From Afipia sp. (GTDB taxonomy: Bacteria > Pseudomonadota > Alphaproteobacteria > Rhizobiales > Xanthobacteraceae): a stretch of 38,022 nt of DNA. The position numbers were made by a program, and so were the translations under genes. Numbering within the stretch: the first letter of the stretch is position 1; each line of letters starts with the position of its first letter. The stretch spans positions 1 to 38,022 of the forward strand of contig JAUSAX010000137.1 in NCBI GenBank assembly GCA_030652315.1. Reading direction: 5' to 3'. The notes beneath the pieces were generated by a model. The model was not told the DNA's origin and made no database searches. It worked only from the letters and a program-made list of their open reading frames with translations. Shown here piece after piece: positions 8,961-17,217 of this stretch.

Positions 8961-9533
8961 ATGACTTTCGCTTCGCGCATTGCGGCGCTGGTGTTTGCAG
9001 CGACGATTTCCCTGGCAATGCCGGCCTCTGCCCAACAGCGAGCTGCCCCCAATAGCTATGGCCCCGACGAACTGGTCGGTGCGGGTCACAGATTCTTCGG
9101 CGGCGTGTCCCGCGGGCTGGCATCGGTCATCGAGCGTGCGGTGAGCCAGTGGGGCCTGCCCAACGGCTACGTGCTCGGCGAGGAAGGCAGCGGCGCTTTC
9201 GTCGCCGGCCTGCGCTATGGCGAAGGCACGCTCTACACCAAGAACGCCGGCGACCTGCGGGTCTACTGGCAGGGCCCGTCGGTCGGCTTCGACTGGGGCG
9301 GCGACGGCGCCCGCACCATGGTGCTGGTCTACAACCTGCCCGCCACCGACGCGATCTATCAGCGCTTCGCCGGCATCGACGGCTCGGCCTACATCATCGG
9401 CGGCTTCGGCATGACGGCGCTGACGGCGAATGGCATCGTGCTGGTTCCGATCCGTTCCGGCGTCGGTCTGCGGCTGGGCGCCAACATCGGCTACCTGAAG
9501 TTCACGCCCCGCGCGACGTGGAATCCCTTCTGA
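8961..9533 (+). CDS. eipA: DUF1134 envelope protein, EipA-like
   Basis: 190 residues. The signal peptide (MTFASRIAALVFAATISLA, cleavage expected after PASA, residue 24) is followed by a compact DUF1134 domain rich in Gly and aromatic residues (YGPDELVGAGHRFFGG ... YGEGTLYTKNAGDLRVYWQG ... GFDWGGDGARTMVLVYNL). In Brucella the DUF1134 protein EipA is a periplasmic barrel needed for envelope integrity. ATG 8961 is chosen for the ribosome site AAGGGG about 8 bases upstream and the signal peptide directly after it; the frame is open back to 8841. A CtrA site was looked for upstream and not found. Confidence 0.88.
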   Translation: MTFASRIAALVFAATISLAMPASAQQRAAPNSYGPDELVGAGHRFFGGVSRGLASVIERAVSQWGLPNGYVLGEEGSGAFVAGLRYGEGTLYTKNAGDLRVYWQGPSVGFDWGGDGARTMVLVYNLPATDAIYQRFAGIDGSAYIIGGFGMTALTANGIVLVPIRSGVGLRLGANIGYLKFTPRATWNPF

Positions 9534-9670
9534 TTCCGAGTTCCTGACCGGACCTTCACCGACGGTGGCCGAGCCGCCCGCGGATTTACGTTAACGCACT
9601 GCCCCGCTAGCTTTTTCCACGCCCCGCGGGCATGGTAAAAACAGTTATTTCTGATGCAGGGGTCACACAT

Positions 9671-10957
9671 ATGGTCGAACCGATCATGTATTTGGCGATC
9701 GGTTTTCTGGTCTCGATGCTGTTCGGTCTGATGATCGTACCGCTGGTCCATAACCGTGCGGTGCGGCTGACGACCAAGCGTCTCGAGGCAGCGACGCCGC
9801 TGTCGATGGCCGAGATCCAGGCCGACAAGGACCAGTTACGCGCCGAATTTGCGATGTCCGCGCGCCGCCTCGAAATGAGCGTCGAGCAGCTCAAGAACAA
9901 GACCTCGAGCCAGCTTGCCGAGCTCGGCAAGAAATCCGACGCGATCAACCGCCTGAAGATCGAACTCGGCGAGAAGAACGCCGCGATTTTTGCGCTGGAA
10001 GCGCGCGAGAAAGCGCTGAAGGATCAGCTGCGCGCGACGGAAGAAGAATTCAACGTCAAGACGCAATCCTTGCGCACCGCCGAGCAGCAACTGGCCGGCA
10101 AACAGACCGACCTCGGCAAGCTCAACAGCGAACTCTCCCAGAGCTCGATGACGGCGGAAAGCCGCCAGATCGAACTGCTCGCGGTTCGCAGCCAGATCGA
10201 AGCGCTGCAGAACCGTGTCAACGACGCCGAAAAGGAAGTCGCCAGCAGCCAGCAGCGCCTGACAGATCATCGCAACGAAGCTGAGATTGCGACACGCGAA
10301 CTGAGCGACGCACGCGGCAAGGTCGAGAATCTGAGCGGGCGGGTCGGCGACCTCGATCGCCAGTTGGTGGTGCAGACCAAAGAAACCGAAATGCTCTCCA
10401 CCCGCGTCACCGACCTCGAAAACCGGCTGGCATTGCAGGGCAAGATCCTCGCCGAGCGCGAATACGAGAACAACCTGCTGCGCCAGCAGGCCGAAGCCGC
10501 AAAACAGACCGAGCAGAAACTGCGCGAGGATATGGCGGCCGGCACCGGCAATTCGAGCACGATGGACAAGCTTCGCGCGGAGAAAACCGCGCTCGAAGAA
10601 CAGCTCACCGTCGCCCGCGACGAACGCGCCAAGGTTCAGCGCGACATCAATCTTATTCAGCAGCAGGCGGAAAGCTCGTGGTCCACCGAGCGCATGGAGA
10701 ATGCGCTGCTGCGGGAGCGGATCAACGACATCGCGGCCGAGGTGGCCAAGCTCGCGGTGACGCTCGAAGGTCCGGACTCGCCGATCGAGGCCATTCTGGC
10801 GTCGGAAGAGCGGAAGCCGGCTATCAGCGCGATCGTCAAAGCGACGACGGCGAACGGCACGCCCCCCAACGGAGCCGCCACCGAGGCGCGCGGCACGCTG
10901 GCCGAGCGGATTCGGGCGCTCCAGGCGCATGCTTCACGGGCCCGCCAGCCGGGTTAA
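9671..10957 (+). CDS. Membrane-anchored long coiled-coil protein of unknown function
   Basis: 428 residues from ATG 9671, preceded by CAGGGGT 7-8 bases upstream; an upstream ATG at 9632 would add 13 residues without a good ribosome site. One transmembrane helix (about residues 5-25, YLAIGFLVSMLFGLMIVPLV) is followed by an almost unbroken heptad-like region, rich in Glu/Lys/Gln/Arg/Ala, from about 45 to 365, then a Pro/Ala-rich tail. The layout suggests a structural or scaffold role at the inner membrane, with the coil probably cytoplasmic. I do not recognise a named family. Coiled-coil similarity to other proteins would not be informative. Confidence 0.8.
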   Translation: MVEPIMYLAIGFLVSMLFGLMIVPLVHNRAVRLTTKRLEAATPLSMAEIQADKDQLRAEFAMSARRLEMSVEQLKNKTSSQLAELGKKSDAINRLKIELGEKNAAIFALEAREKALKDQLRATEEEFNVKTQSLRTAEQQLAGKQTDLGKLNSELSQSSMTAESRQIELLAVRSQIEALQNRVNDAEKEVASSQQRLTDHRNEAEIATRELSDARGKVENLSGRVGDLDRQLVVQTKETEMLSTRVTDLENRLALQGKILAEREYENNLLRQQAEAAKQTEQKLREDMAAGTGNSSTMDKLRAEKTALEEQLTVARDERAKVQRDINLIQQQAESSWSTERMENALLRERINDIAAEVAKLAVTLEGPDSPIEAILASEERKPAISAIVKATTANGTPPNGAATEARGTLAERIRALQAHASRARQPG

Positions 10958-10989
10958 GCCGAATTCTCGCGCGTTCCGCCTGCCCGCGC

Positions 10990-11019
10990 TTGACACCCCT
11001 ACCCCCGCTTCCGTAAATC
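10990..11019 (+). promoter_or_regulatory. Promoter of tRNA-Val copy 1
   Basis: TTGACA (10990-10995) and TAAATC (11014-11019) are separated by 18 bases, placing the transcript start about 25 bases before the tRNA. The same -35/-10 block with 17-base spacing precedes tRNA copy 2, which supports it as functional. Confidence 0.75.
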
Positions 11020-11051
11020 CGGGGCTTGCACGATCCCTACCGGTCGTTCAC

Positions 11052-11126
11052 GGGCGCATAGCTCAGCGGGAGAGCGTTCCCTTCACACGGGAGAGGTCCA
11101 AGGTTCGATCCCTTGTGCGCCCACCA
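11052..11126 (+). tRNA. tRNA-Val (anticodon CAC), copy 1
   Basis: A 75-base cloverleaf with encoded CCA. The acceptor stem is GGGCGCA / TGCGCCC, the D arm GCTC...GAGC, the anticodon stem TTCCC / GGGAG around loop TTCACAC (anticodon CAC, reading GUG), the T arm CAAGG-TTCGATC-CCTTG, and the end ACCA. It is identical to copy 2 at 12993-13067. Confidence 0.97.
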
Positions 11127-11189
11127 TTTCCAAGGCGTTTCGTGAAGCGGTGTTGAGGTCGCGTTATCTGCGACCCTTGGGGAGTGGCA

Positions 11190-12899
11190 ATGACGACGCT
11201 CGACGCCTCGCCGCAAGACGACGTCCCGCACACAACCGCGTCTCGCCCCAAACTGATCATTGCCAGTTTCGAACCCCTCGACCGGTCAAGTCACTGGTTG
11301 AACGAACTCGTGTCCTTCAAGGACGAAGGAAGCGCACTGGGAAGGTCTGTCCGGATCCTCACGCTCGATTCGGCTGACGCGCATGTTGCCGCAACCCTTT
11401 CGGCCGAATCTGTTCTCGAACCTTTGCCCGCTTTGGACGTCAACGCCGACAACTATGTCTCTCAACTTGTTGCATTCGCCGATACGACCGGACGTCTTGA
11501 ACCACTGTGGGCACGCCTCGACGCGGAGAAACTCACCGAACAGGACCTGATCTACTTTCCGCGAGGGCACCCGATCCTCATCCACGGCATAGGGTCATGG
11601 CTTGCACAGCGGCCGCAGGAGCAACGCCCGAGCGTCTTTTTCCGTATCATCGGCGACGAACTGACCGATCTCGAAACGGGGCGTTTTAGACCTAGAGCCG
11701 CGTTCTACCGTCTTGCCTGCGCTGATCTTCGCACACGGCCCGGACAGGAACGGGTGTTCTTTCTGGTCAATTCGAAGGCGAAGGCTCGCACGGTCTCGCG
11801 CGTGTGTGGACGCCGTCCGTTCATGATGCAGCATCATTTCGGCCGGATCGCAGCGGATGTGCCCGTCACGACGCCGCCGAATCCGACCATCTATGTGCAC
11901 CTGAACATGAGATCGGGCAGGCTTGCCGCCAATCTAGGTGACGTTATTCAGCGCGTGACCGCTGCTGAACCGTCTACCAGGTTTCTGATCAAGGCTCCCG
12001 CTGAACTCCTGGGAACACTTGCGAAGCTGAAATCCAGGGTCGCCTCATTCGTGGAGGTGATTTCTGCCGAGCAAGGGGTGGGTGAATATCTCGCCAACCT
12101 TGCGCGGTGTTCGATGGTTTGGCTGGCTTATGAAGCACAGCCATACAGGGCATTGACCTCCGGCGTCTTCACGGAGGCGGCCAGCCTCGGCAAACCTGTT
12201 GTGGTCCCGCGCCACACCTGGATGGATGAAAAAATCGCCGAAGGCTACGGCGTCGGCGTGACGTTCGATGACCACGCAACGTCTTCCGTCGCGGGCACGC
12301 TTCTGCATGCTCTGCGGCGTCGCGATCAACTCGGAACTGCAGCACGGGAGATTGCCCCACGCCTTGGCGAAGAGACAGGTTGCCGCCGATTCATTGAAAC
12401 CATGATTGCACTGTCCAGAACGGCCCCCGATATGGAGCCCCGTTATCAGATCGGCGACGGGATTGATTTCAGCGACGCGCTCGACTCGCGCTGTTTCATG
12501 CGCGCGGGATGGGGAGTTACTGAATCATGGGGCGTCTGGACGGTCGATCGCCTCGCTGAACTCGAGTTGCCGGTTCACGCGAAAACCGGCGAGCGGCTCG
12601 TGCTGAACGCCTTTGCCAACGCATTTCGGGGAAAGAGAAATCAACCTGTTCGCGTCCGTGTGTCCGTCGCGGGTCAACAGGTCGCGGAGTGGGTGTTCGA
12701 TGCCGCAATGTTCCGCAGCAGTCAGCCGCGCTGGCTGACGGCGCAACTCCCGCCTGACGCGAGCGACGACCCCAGCGGCATCCTCAAGATCTCGTTCGAG
12801 GTGGATGCACCGAAATCGCCGTTGTCCGAGGGATTGTCGACCGATCCGCGAACCCTCGGATTGGGCTTGTATAAACTGTCCTTGAATACGATCGCATGA
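11190..12899 (+). CDS. Glycosyltransferase-like protein with C-terminal accessory domain
   Basis: 569 residues from ATG 11190, with GGGGAG 5 bases upstream; a GTG at 11184 would overlap that ribosome site. Residues about 20-410 resemble a GT-B glycosyltransferase: a C-terminal half (about 240-410) with YVHLNMRSGRLAANLGDVI, a CSMVWLAYEAQPYRALTSGVFTEAASLGKPVVVP segment like the sugar-nucleotide donor site of group 1 transferases, and an E in the expected place. The last about 140 residues (FSDALDSRCFMRAGWGVTES, then WGVWTVDRLAELEL) form a separate beta-rich domain of the kind found behind some glycosyltransferases. Donor and acceptor are unknown. It sits alone between two identical tRNA-Val genes. 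Confidence 0.65.
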   Translation: MTTLDASPQDDVPHTTASRPKLIIASFEPLDRSSHWLNELVSFKDEGSALGRSVRILTLDSADAHVAATLSAESVLEPLPALDVNADNYVSQLVAFADTTGRLEPLWARLDAEKLTEQDLIYFPRGHPILIHGIGSWLAQRPQEQRPSVFFRIIGDELTDLETGRFRPRAAFYRLACADLRTRPGQERVFFLVNSKAKARTVSRVCGRRPFMMQHHFGRIAADVPVTTPPNPTIYVHLNMRSGRLAANLGDVIQRVTAAEPSTRFLIKAPAELLGTLAKLKSRVASFVEVISAEQGVGEYLANLARCSMVWLAYEAQPYRALTSGVFTEAASLGKPVVVPRHTWMDEKIAEGYGVGVTFDDHATSSVAGTLLHALRRRDQLGTAAREIAPRLGEETGCRRFIETMIALSRTAPDMEPRYQIGDGIDFSDALDSRCFMRAGWGVTESWGVWTVDRLAELELPVHAKTGERLVLNAFANAFRGKRNQPVRVRVSVAGQQVAEWVFDAAMFRSSQPRWLTAQLPPDASDDPSGILKISFEVDAPKSPLSEGLSTDPRTLGLGLYKLSLNTIA

Positions 12900-12932
12900 G
12901 AGCGGCGCTTCAGTGTCAGCGGCTGCCCGCGC

Positions 12933-12961
12933 TTGACACCCCTGCCTCGCCTCCGTAAATC
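12933..12961 (+). promoter_or_regulatory. Promoter of tRNA-Val copy 2
   Basis: TTGACA (12933-12938) and TAAATC (12956-12961) with 17-base spacing, embedded in a block (CTGCCCGCGCTTGACACCCCT) nearly the same as that before copy 1. Confidence 0.75.
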
Positions 12962-12992
12962 GCAGCCTCGAAGACACGAACCCAATGGTTCC

Positions 12993-13067
12993 GGGCGCAT
13001 AGCTCAGCGGGAGAGCGTTCCCTTCACACGGGAGAGGTCCAAGGTTCGATCCCTTGTGCGCCCACCA
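12993..13067 (+). tRNA. tRNA-Val (anticodon CAC), copy 2
   Basis: Base-for-base identical to the tRNA at 11052-11126, including the encoded CCA. Its 3' end lies 31 bases from the stop of the facing LCAT-like gene. Confidence 0.97.
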
Positions 13068-13098
13068 TCCGGCCCCGATTCCGGATTTGACTAAATCC

Positions 13099-14553
13099 TC
13101 ATTTTTTCTTTGTCTTCTTTGCCTTCTTCTTGCCCGGCGCTTTCTGCGATTTCGCTACCATTCGCAGTTTCGTTCCTGCGATCAGATTCGACATGATTGC
13201 CCGCTTGACCGGCTTCTCGAACAGTTCACGCGGCAGCGATTCACCTTCCACTCTTCTCTGCACCCAATCAGTTACGACGCTTTCGACCTCAGCCGCACTT
13301 GCCACCCTGGGCCGCGGACTGCGAGTTGCTTTTTTAGCGGCAGGCAATTTTCGCTTTTCTACGATTGATTGCACCAAATCCAGAACCTCCTTGTGTTCCA
13401 GAAGCGTCCCGTGATCGCTGGCCTGCTGGAGTTCATATCGATTTTTCTTCAGACAATATGCGTGCCATGCGGACCATGCAGGCACGGTGCCGTCGCCGGG
13501 GCCAGCCAGTCCGGTCAGCGGGCTGGGGCTCGTCCCCGGCACGATCGTATCGCCATCGATATCGTTCCAATAAATTTCAACCGCTGTATTCAAATCCCGT
13601 GAAGAGCGGACGTTGAAGAAAATCGGAGCAATGTTGGCGTCGATTGGTTGGGAAATGTTGTCCATCTCCTTGCTTGCGCGAATGAGATACTGCTTGTGAT
13701 CTCTGACGGCTTTTGGCCAGCGCTTCATCATATTGGGATCAAATGGATCGTTATCGTCTTTCTCATCGACGCTGCGTTGCGGATATCGCGACAATCCGAG
13801 CTTTGAACCGTCACGATCGTAGACAGCCTTCGGCAGAAACATGAGCGTATAGGGGCCGACAAGCGATGCCACGATGCGCACAACCGTGGCGGCCTTATAG
13901 ATCGTGTTCATCAAGCCGGGTATTCCGACGAAGTAGCGATCCTGATGGGTAGACGTTCCGTAAAACGGAGTCGCGACCGTCAAAATCGCGTTGAACTTCA
14001 GCGAACTGAGCTCCTTGTCTCTTAGGGCATCGGTGCAAACCATCCCGCCCATGCTGTGGCAAACAATCGTCAGGTTGGGAATTGGATCGACGCCATAGGC
14101 CTCCAATACACCATCGCGGAAGTCCAAGATAAAATTCTTGAACTGGAGCGCGCTGTCAGCAACCGGCCTGCGCCAATCGAACCCGAATACAAAGTAATTC
14201 CAGTTCCGGCGCCGTGCCCGATCATATAGCTCGTCGTAAGGAGTTTGGTTCAGGAAACTAAGCGGCCCATGGGCAGCAATGACGTGCGATTGGAGGTCTT
14301 TCTCGTCGCTCTCGATCTCCAGCGTTTTTGCATCGAACTTGATGGGGCCAATGCCGATATCCATCCAAACAATGTCAGTGAAGACGTTAGGACTGTTTGG
14401 ATGGGGACCCTCCGTACGCTCCAGCTGCGATCCCATGCCTCCTGGCAAAAAGATCACCGTCCGCCTGTTTGGATCGAACCCGCTTAGCAAACTCTCGAGT
14501 TGGTGGTCGTAGTAGCTGTCGATGAGCGCCTTACGATACTTCTCATAAGTCAT
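13099..14553 (-). CDS. LCAT/PGAP1-like alpha/beta hydrolase or acyltransferase with Lys-rich tail
   Basis: 484 residues. The alpha/beta-hydrolase core shows VIFLPGGMGSQLER (33-46), like the lid/oxyanion region of lecithin:cholesterol acyltransferases, then FVFGFDWRRP (121-130), nucleophile Ser167 in VCHSMGGM, a GDGTVPAWSAW block with a likely catalytic Asp, and SDHGTLLEH with a likely catalytic His. These are LCAT-family features. There is no signal peptide, so it is probably cytosolic. The last 80 residues are basic and end in a Lys-rich tail (KKKAKKTKKK). Codon use looks more AT-rich than in the neighbours, which suggests transfer. The substrate is unknown; lipase, phospholipase and acyltransferase are all possible. 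Confidence 0.75.
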   Translation of the reverse strand: MTYEKYRKALIDSYYDHQLESLLSGFDPNRRTVIFLPGGMGSQLERTEGPHPNSPNVFTDIVWMDIGIGPIKFDAKTLEIESDEKDLQSHVIAAHGPLSFLNQTPYDELYDRARRRNWNYFVFGFDWRRPVADSALQFKNFILDFRDGVLEAYGVDPIPNLTIVCHSMGGMVCTDALRDKELSSLKFNAILTVATPFYGTSTHQDRYFVGIPGLMNTIYKAATVVRIVASLVGPYTLMFLPKAVYDRDGSKLGLSRYPQRSVDEKDDNDPFDPNMMKRWPKAVRDHKQYLIRASKEMDNISQPIDANIAPIFFNVRSSRDLNTAVEIYWNDIDGDTIVPGTSPSPLTGLAGPGDGTVPAWSAWHAYCLKKNRYELQQASDHGTLLEHKEVLDLVQSIVEKRKLPAAKKATRSPRPRVASAAEVESVVTDWVQRRVEGESLPRELFEKPVKRAIMSNLIAGTKLRMVAKSQKAPGKKKAKKTKKK

Positions 14554-14984
14554 CCGAATATTCCTTTATGAAAAAGTCAAAAAATACGCACTCAAAAAAG
14601 GCATCGTCGCAATATGCGGCTCAGGCGGTCAAGCTGCCGTTTGACATTACCTAAATCATACAGCGCCTTGCCCGTGTCCGCGTGATAAGGCCAAAACTCC
14701 GGCAATCCCGCATCAGGGAAACTGCGTAGCTTGACAAAATTGTGCGCCGCACGCCGGCCACTGTCGAACCGCGATCACCACGCGCATGCACGGCCTCCCG
14801 CGCAAGCTGACGGGGGGGCAAAGCGATCGGGCATTATCGGCAGCTAAAACGCACGTCTTGGCAGTGCGGCGTTGCACCGGGCTGGCACAGCAAAGCGCGC
14901 TTGATTACACCATGGCAGGGAGACAGTGCTCGCGACCCACCGCTTTCCAGCAGCTGAGAGCAAACGACCAGATGAAAATCTGGA
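14554..14984. other. 431-base gap with no intact gene
   Basis: Between the LCAT-like gene and the Flp pilin. It contains the possible remnant at 14592-14774, and otherwise nothing I can support. The first 60 bases next to the LCAT-like start are A-rich and would hold its promoter. Confidence 0.5.
14592..14774 (-). pseudogene. Possible C-terminal remnant of an unidentified gene
   Basis: A 60-codon frame runs from an in-frame TGA (14775-14777) to TGA 14592-14594 with no ATG; only TTG codons could start a shorter product. Its translation looks protein-like (HNFVKLRSFPDAGLPEFWPY, then HADTGKALYDLGN), with a normal mix of hydrophobic and charged residues. It lies just upstream of the LCAT-like gene on the same strand. 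I do not recognise the family. It may equally be chance coding in high-GC DNA. Confidence 0.25.
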
Positions 14985-15146
14985 TCAGTCGAAGGCGGCC
15001 TTGACGGTGTCGTACTTCCCTCCGAGGGTGGTGCCGAGACCATTCACCGCCGCAACAATCGCAACCGCGATGCCCGTTGCAATCAGGGCATACTCGATCG
15101 ACGTCGCAGCCGCTTCATCCCGAATAAAATCAACCACCATCTTCAT
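14985..15146 (-). CDS. Flp/Fap-type pilin subunit (orphan)
   Basis: 53 residues from ATG 15146 (GAGGT 8 bases upstream); the open frame reaches back to 15182, but those residues are Cys-rich and do not fit the family. A short leader (MKMVVDFIRDEAA) is followed by the class III pilin motif ATSIEYALIATGIAVAIVAA, with the conserved Glu and Tyr at positions 5 and 6 of the expected mature protein and a single hydrophobic helix. The residue before the presumed prepilin-peptidase cut is Ala rather than the usual Gly. No tad/cpa secretion genes are in the window, so assembly would depend on a locus elsewhere. Confidence 0.88.
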   Translation of the reverse strand: MKMVVDFIRDEAAATSIEYALIATGIAVAIVAAVNGLGTTLGGKYDTVKAAFD

Positions 15147-15342
15147 GGGCTCAACCTCGTTGCAATTCTTGCACGTGATCACCGCGCCGGGCGACCGTCT
15201 TGACAGGCCACGGCTAACCTAGCCGCAAGAAGCTGCTGAAGACTTAACTAAACCTTTCCATAATACCGGCCCGCGTCACCCCGCAGCGCATCTGCACCCG
15301 CAGACATCTCCGCTAGACGCCGCCATCGCGTGGGTCAAAGCA

Positions 15343-15558
15343 TCAAATCTCGGCCGACCTCAGAGCGAGCAGCGCCAGCAGTTTCATGCGTTCAGGATCG
15401 CGTTCGCCTTGTGACGCAAGCTCGACGATATTTTTCGCCAGCGCCTGAACACGCGCCGACCCCACCGGAAACGGCAGGGTCTGAACTGCCTCTTCAAAGG
15501 CCTGCGTCATCACCGCAATGGTGTCGGGGCTGAACGACGAGCCATGGAAAACGTGCAT
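15343..15558 (-). CDS. Small hypothetical protein (about 71 residues)
   Basis: The frame is open from 15591, but the family-like part starts at the internal ATG 15558 (MHVFHGSSFSPDTIAVMTQAFEEAVQTLP in two blocks), followed by a helical segment that ends RMKLLALLALRS. I believe similar small proteins occur across Bradyrhizobium relatives, but I know of no function. It has no signal peptide or membrane segment. It lies between the pilin gene and the ThDP enzyme on the same strand, 76 bases downstream of the latter, so co-transcription is possible. Confidence 0.6.
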   Translation of the reverse strand: MHVFHGSSFSPDTIAVMTQAFEEAVQTLPFPVGSARVQALAKNIVELASQGERDPERMKLLALLALRSAEI

Positions 15559-15634
15559 GTCGGGAAACCTGGCAAGACTTCTTGTACGCATTCAACGCAC
15601 AAGACTTGCGCAGGGTTCCCTCTGCCTTCGTGAG

Positions 15635-17179
15635 TTACATCACCACCTCGATCAGCCGCGGTCCCTTCTCACGCACCGAGTTGGTCAGTGCGTTTGAAAA
15701 ATCCTCAGCAGTCGTGACCGACTGGGCCGGAACACCCATGCCCTTCGCCAGCGATACCCAGTCGAGCGCCGGATTGTCGAGGTTGAGCATGTCGAGCGCC
15801 TTGCGTCCCGGCTCGCCCGCATCGACGCCGGCGAACTCGCCCTTCAGGATCTGATAGGTGCGATTGGCAAAAACAATCGTCGTGACGTCGAGCCCTTCGC
15901 GCGCCTGCGTCCACAGCGACTGCAGCGTGTACATCGCGCTGCCATCGCCGACCATGCAGATCACCTTGCGATCCGGGCACGCGACCGCGGCTCCGGTCGC
16001 AACCGGAGTCGAGAAGCCGATCGATCCGCCCATATTCTGCAGCCAGTCGTGCGGAGCTGCCGCCGCCGTCGGCGGAAAAAATCCGCGGCCGGTGGTGATC
16101 GATTCATCCACCATGATCGCATTCTCGGGAATGGCCATCGCGATCACTTGCGCGATGGACGCATGCGTCAGCGCGCCAGTGGGCTTGGCCAGTTCGACAA
16201 GCTGCTGCGGTTTCGCATCAGTTGCCTTGGCGCCGAGCGCATCGGCCAGCGCATGCAGCGCGGCGACCGAATTTTCGCCGGCTTCGCACATGCGATGAAC
16301 CTCGCAACCTTCCGGCTTGAGCAGGCTCGGCTTGTTCGGATAGGCGAAGAACGCCACCGGGTCGTTGGTCTCGATCAGAACGATGTGCCGGAAATTCTTC
16401 AGGATCGGCAGCGCCTGCTCGATCACATAGGGAATGCGGTCGATGGAAAAGCGCCCGCGGCCCCGCGCCATGCGCGGATTGTAGGTCTGGCCCATCACCT
16501 TGCATCCGGTCTTGCCGGCAATGCGCGCGGCCAGCGCAAGCCCCTCTTCGGTCAACGCCTTGCCTGTCAGCAGCAGCAGCGTCTGCTCGCCGCTGCGCAG
16601 AACGCGCGCGGCCTCGTCGACGGCCTTTGGCGAGTAGCTGGCGCGCTGCGAGTCCGCAGGCACCTGCGCGATACCGTCGGCTTCGTTCCAGGCCGTGTCG
16701 GCGGGCAGAATAAGTGTGGCGATCTGCCCGGGATGGCTTTTGGCCGCGGCAATCGCGGCAGCTCCATCGCGTGCAATCGATTTTGAATCCGGCGAGGTGC
16801 GGACCCAGGCCGACATCGGCCGGGCAAGGCCTTCGATGTCCGACGTCAGCGGCGCATTGTATTCGATGTGATAGGTCGCATGCTGTCCGACGATGTTGAC
16901 GATGCCGGAGTGCGCCTTCTTCGCGTTGTGCAGGTTGGCGAGGCCATTGGCGAGGCCGGGCCCCAGGTGGAGCAGCGTCGATGCCGGCTTTCCGGCCATC
17001 CGGTAATACCCATCGGCTGCGCCGGTCACGACGCCTTCAAACAGCCCGAGTACGCATCGCATGCCATCGACCCGGTCCAGGGCGGCGACAAAGTGCATCT
17101 CCGATGTGCCTGGGTTGGTGAAGCAGACATTCACGTCGCCCGCGACCAATGTTCGCACCAGGCTTTCCGCACCGTTCAT
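15635..17179 (-). CDS. ThDP-dependent enzyme, acetolactate synthase large-subunit-like
   Basis: 514 residues with the three-domain ThDP fold: the N-terminal pyrimidine-binding domain with catalytic Glu48 (LGLFEGVVTGAADGYYRM), a middle domain (about 180-330), and the C-terminal pyrophosphate domain with GDGSAMYT (411-418) leading to Asn439, the GDG-x25-N metal motif. It is shorter than housekeeping IlvB (about 570-590) and has no small-subunit gene beside it, so it is probably a catabolic 2-keto-acid decarboxylase or carboligase rather than the branched-chain biosynthetic enzyme. Its substrate cannot be read from the sequence. The start has GGGAG 8 bases upstream. Palindromic repeat copy 2 lies 38 bases upstream. 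Confidence 0.85.
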   Translation of the reverse strand: MNGAESLVRTLVAGDVNVCFTNPGTSEMHFVAALDRVDGMRCVLGLFEGVVTGAADGYYRMAGKPASTLLHLGPGLANGLANLHNAKKAHSGIVNIVGQHATYHIEYNAPLTSDIEGLARPMSAWVRTSPDSKSIARDGAAAIAAAKSHPGQIATLILPADTAWNEADGIAQVPADSQRASYSPKAVDEAARVLRSGEQTLLLLTGKALTEEGLALAARIAGKTGCKVMGQTYNPRMARGRGRFSIDRIPYVIEQALPILKNFRHIVLIETNDPVAFFAYPNKPSLLKPEGCEVHRMCEAGENSVAALHALADALGAKATDAKPQQLVELAKPTGALTHASIAQVIAMAIPENAIMVDESITTGRGFFPPTAAAAPHDWLQNMGGSIGFSTPVATGAAVACPDRKVICMVGDGSAMYTLQSLWTQAREGLDVTTIVFANRTYQILKGEFAGVDAGEPGRKALDMLNLDNPALDWVSLAKGMGVPAQSVTTAEDFSNALTNSVREKGPRLIEVVM

Positions 17180-17217
17180 TATTTCACTCCCGTTCGAGAT
17201 TTTTGTTGTGATGCCGT

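Noticed and set aside
9836..10930. 364-codon open frame on the minus strand
   Set aside because: Antisense to the coiled-coil gene and without any recognisable domain or ribosome site.
13043..15343. Genomic island integrated at tRNA-Val
   Set aside because: No integrase gene and no second copy of only the tRNA 3' end at a far boundary. The duplication includes the promoter and whole tRNA, which is not how site-specific integration works.
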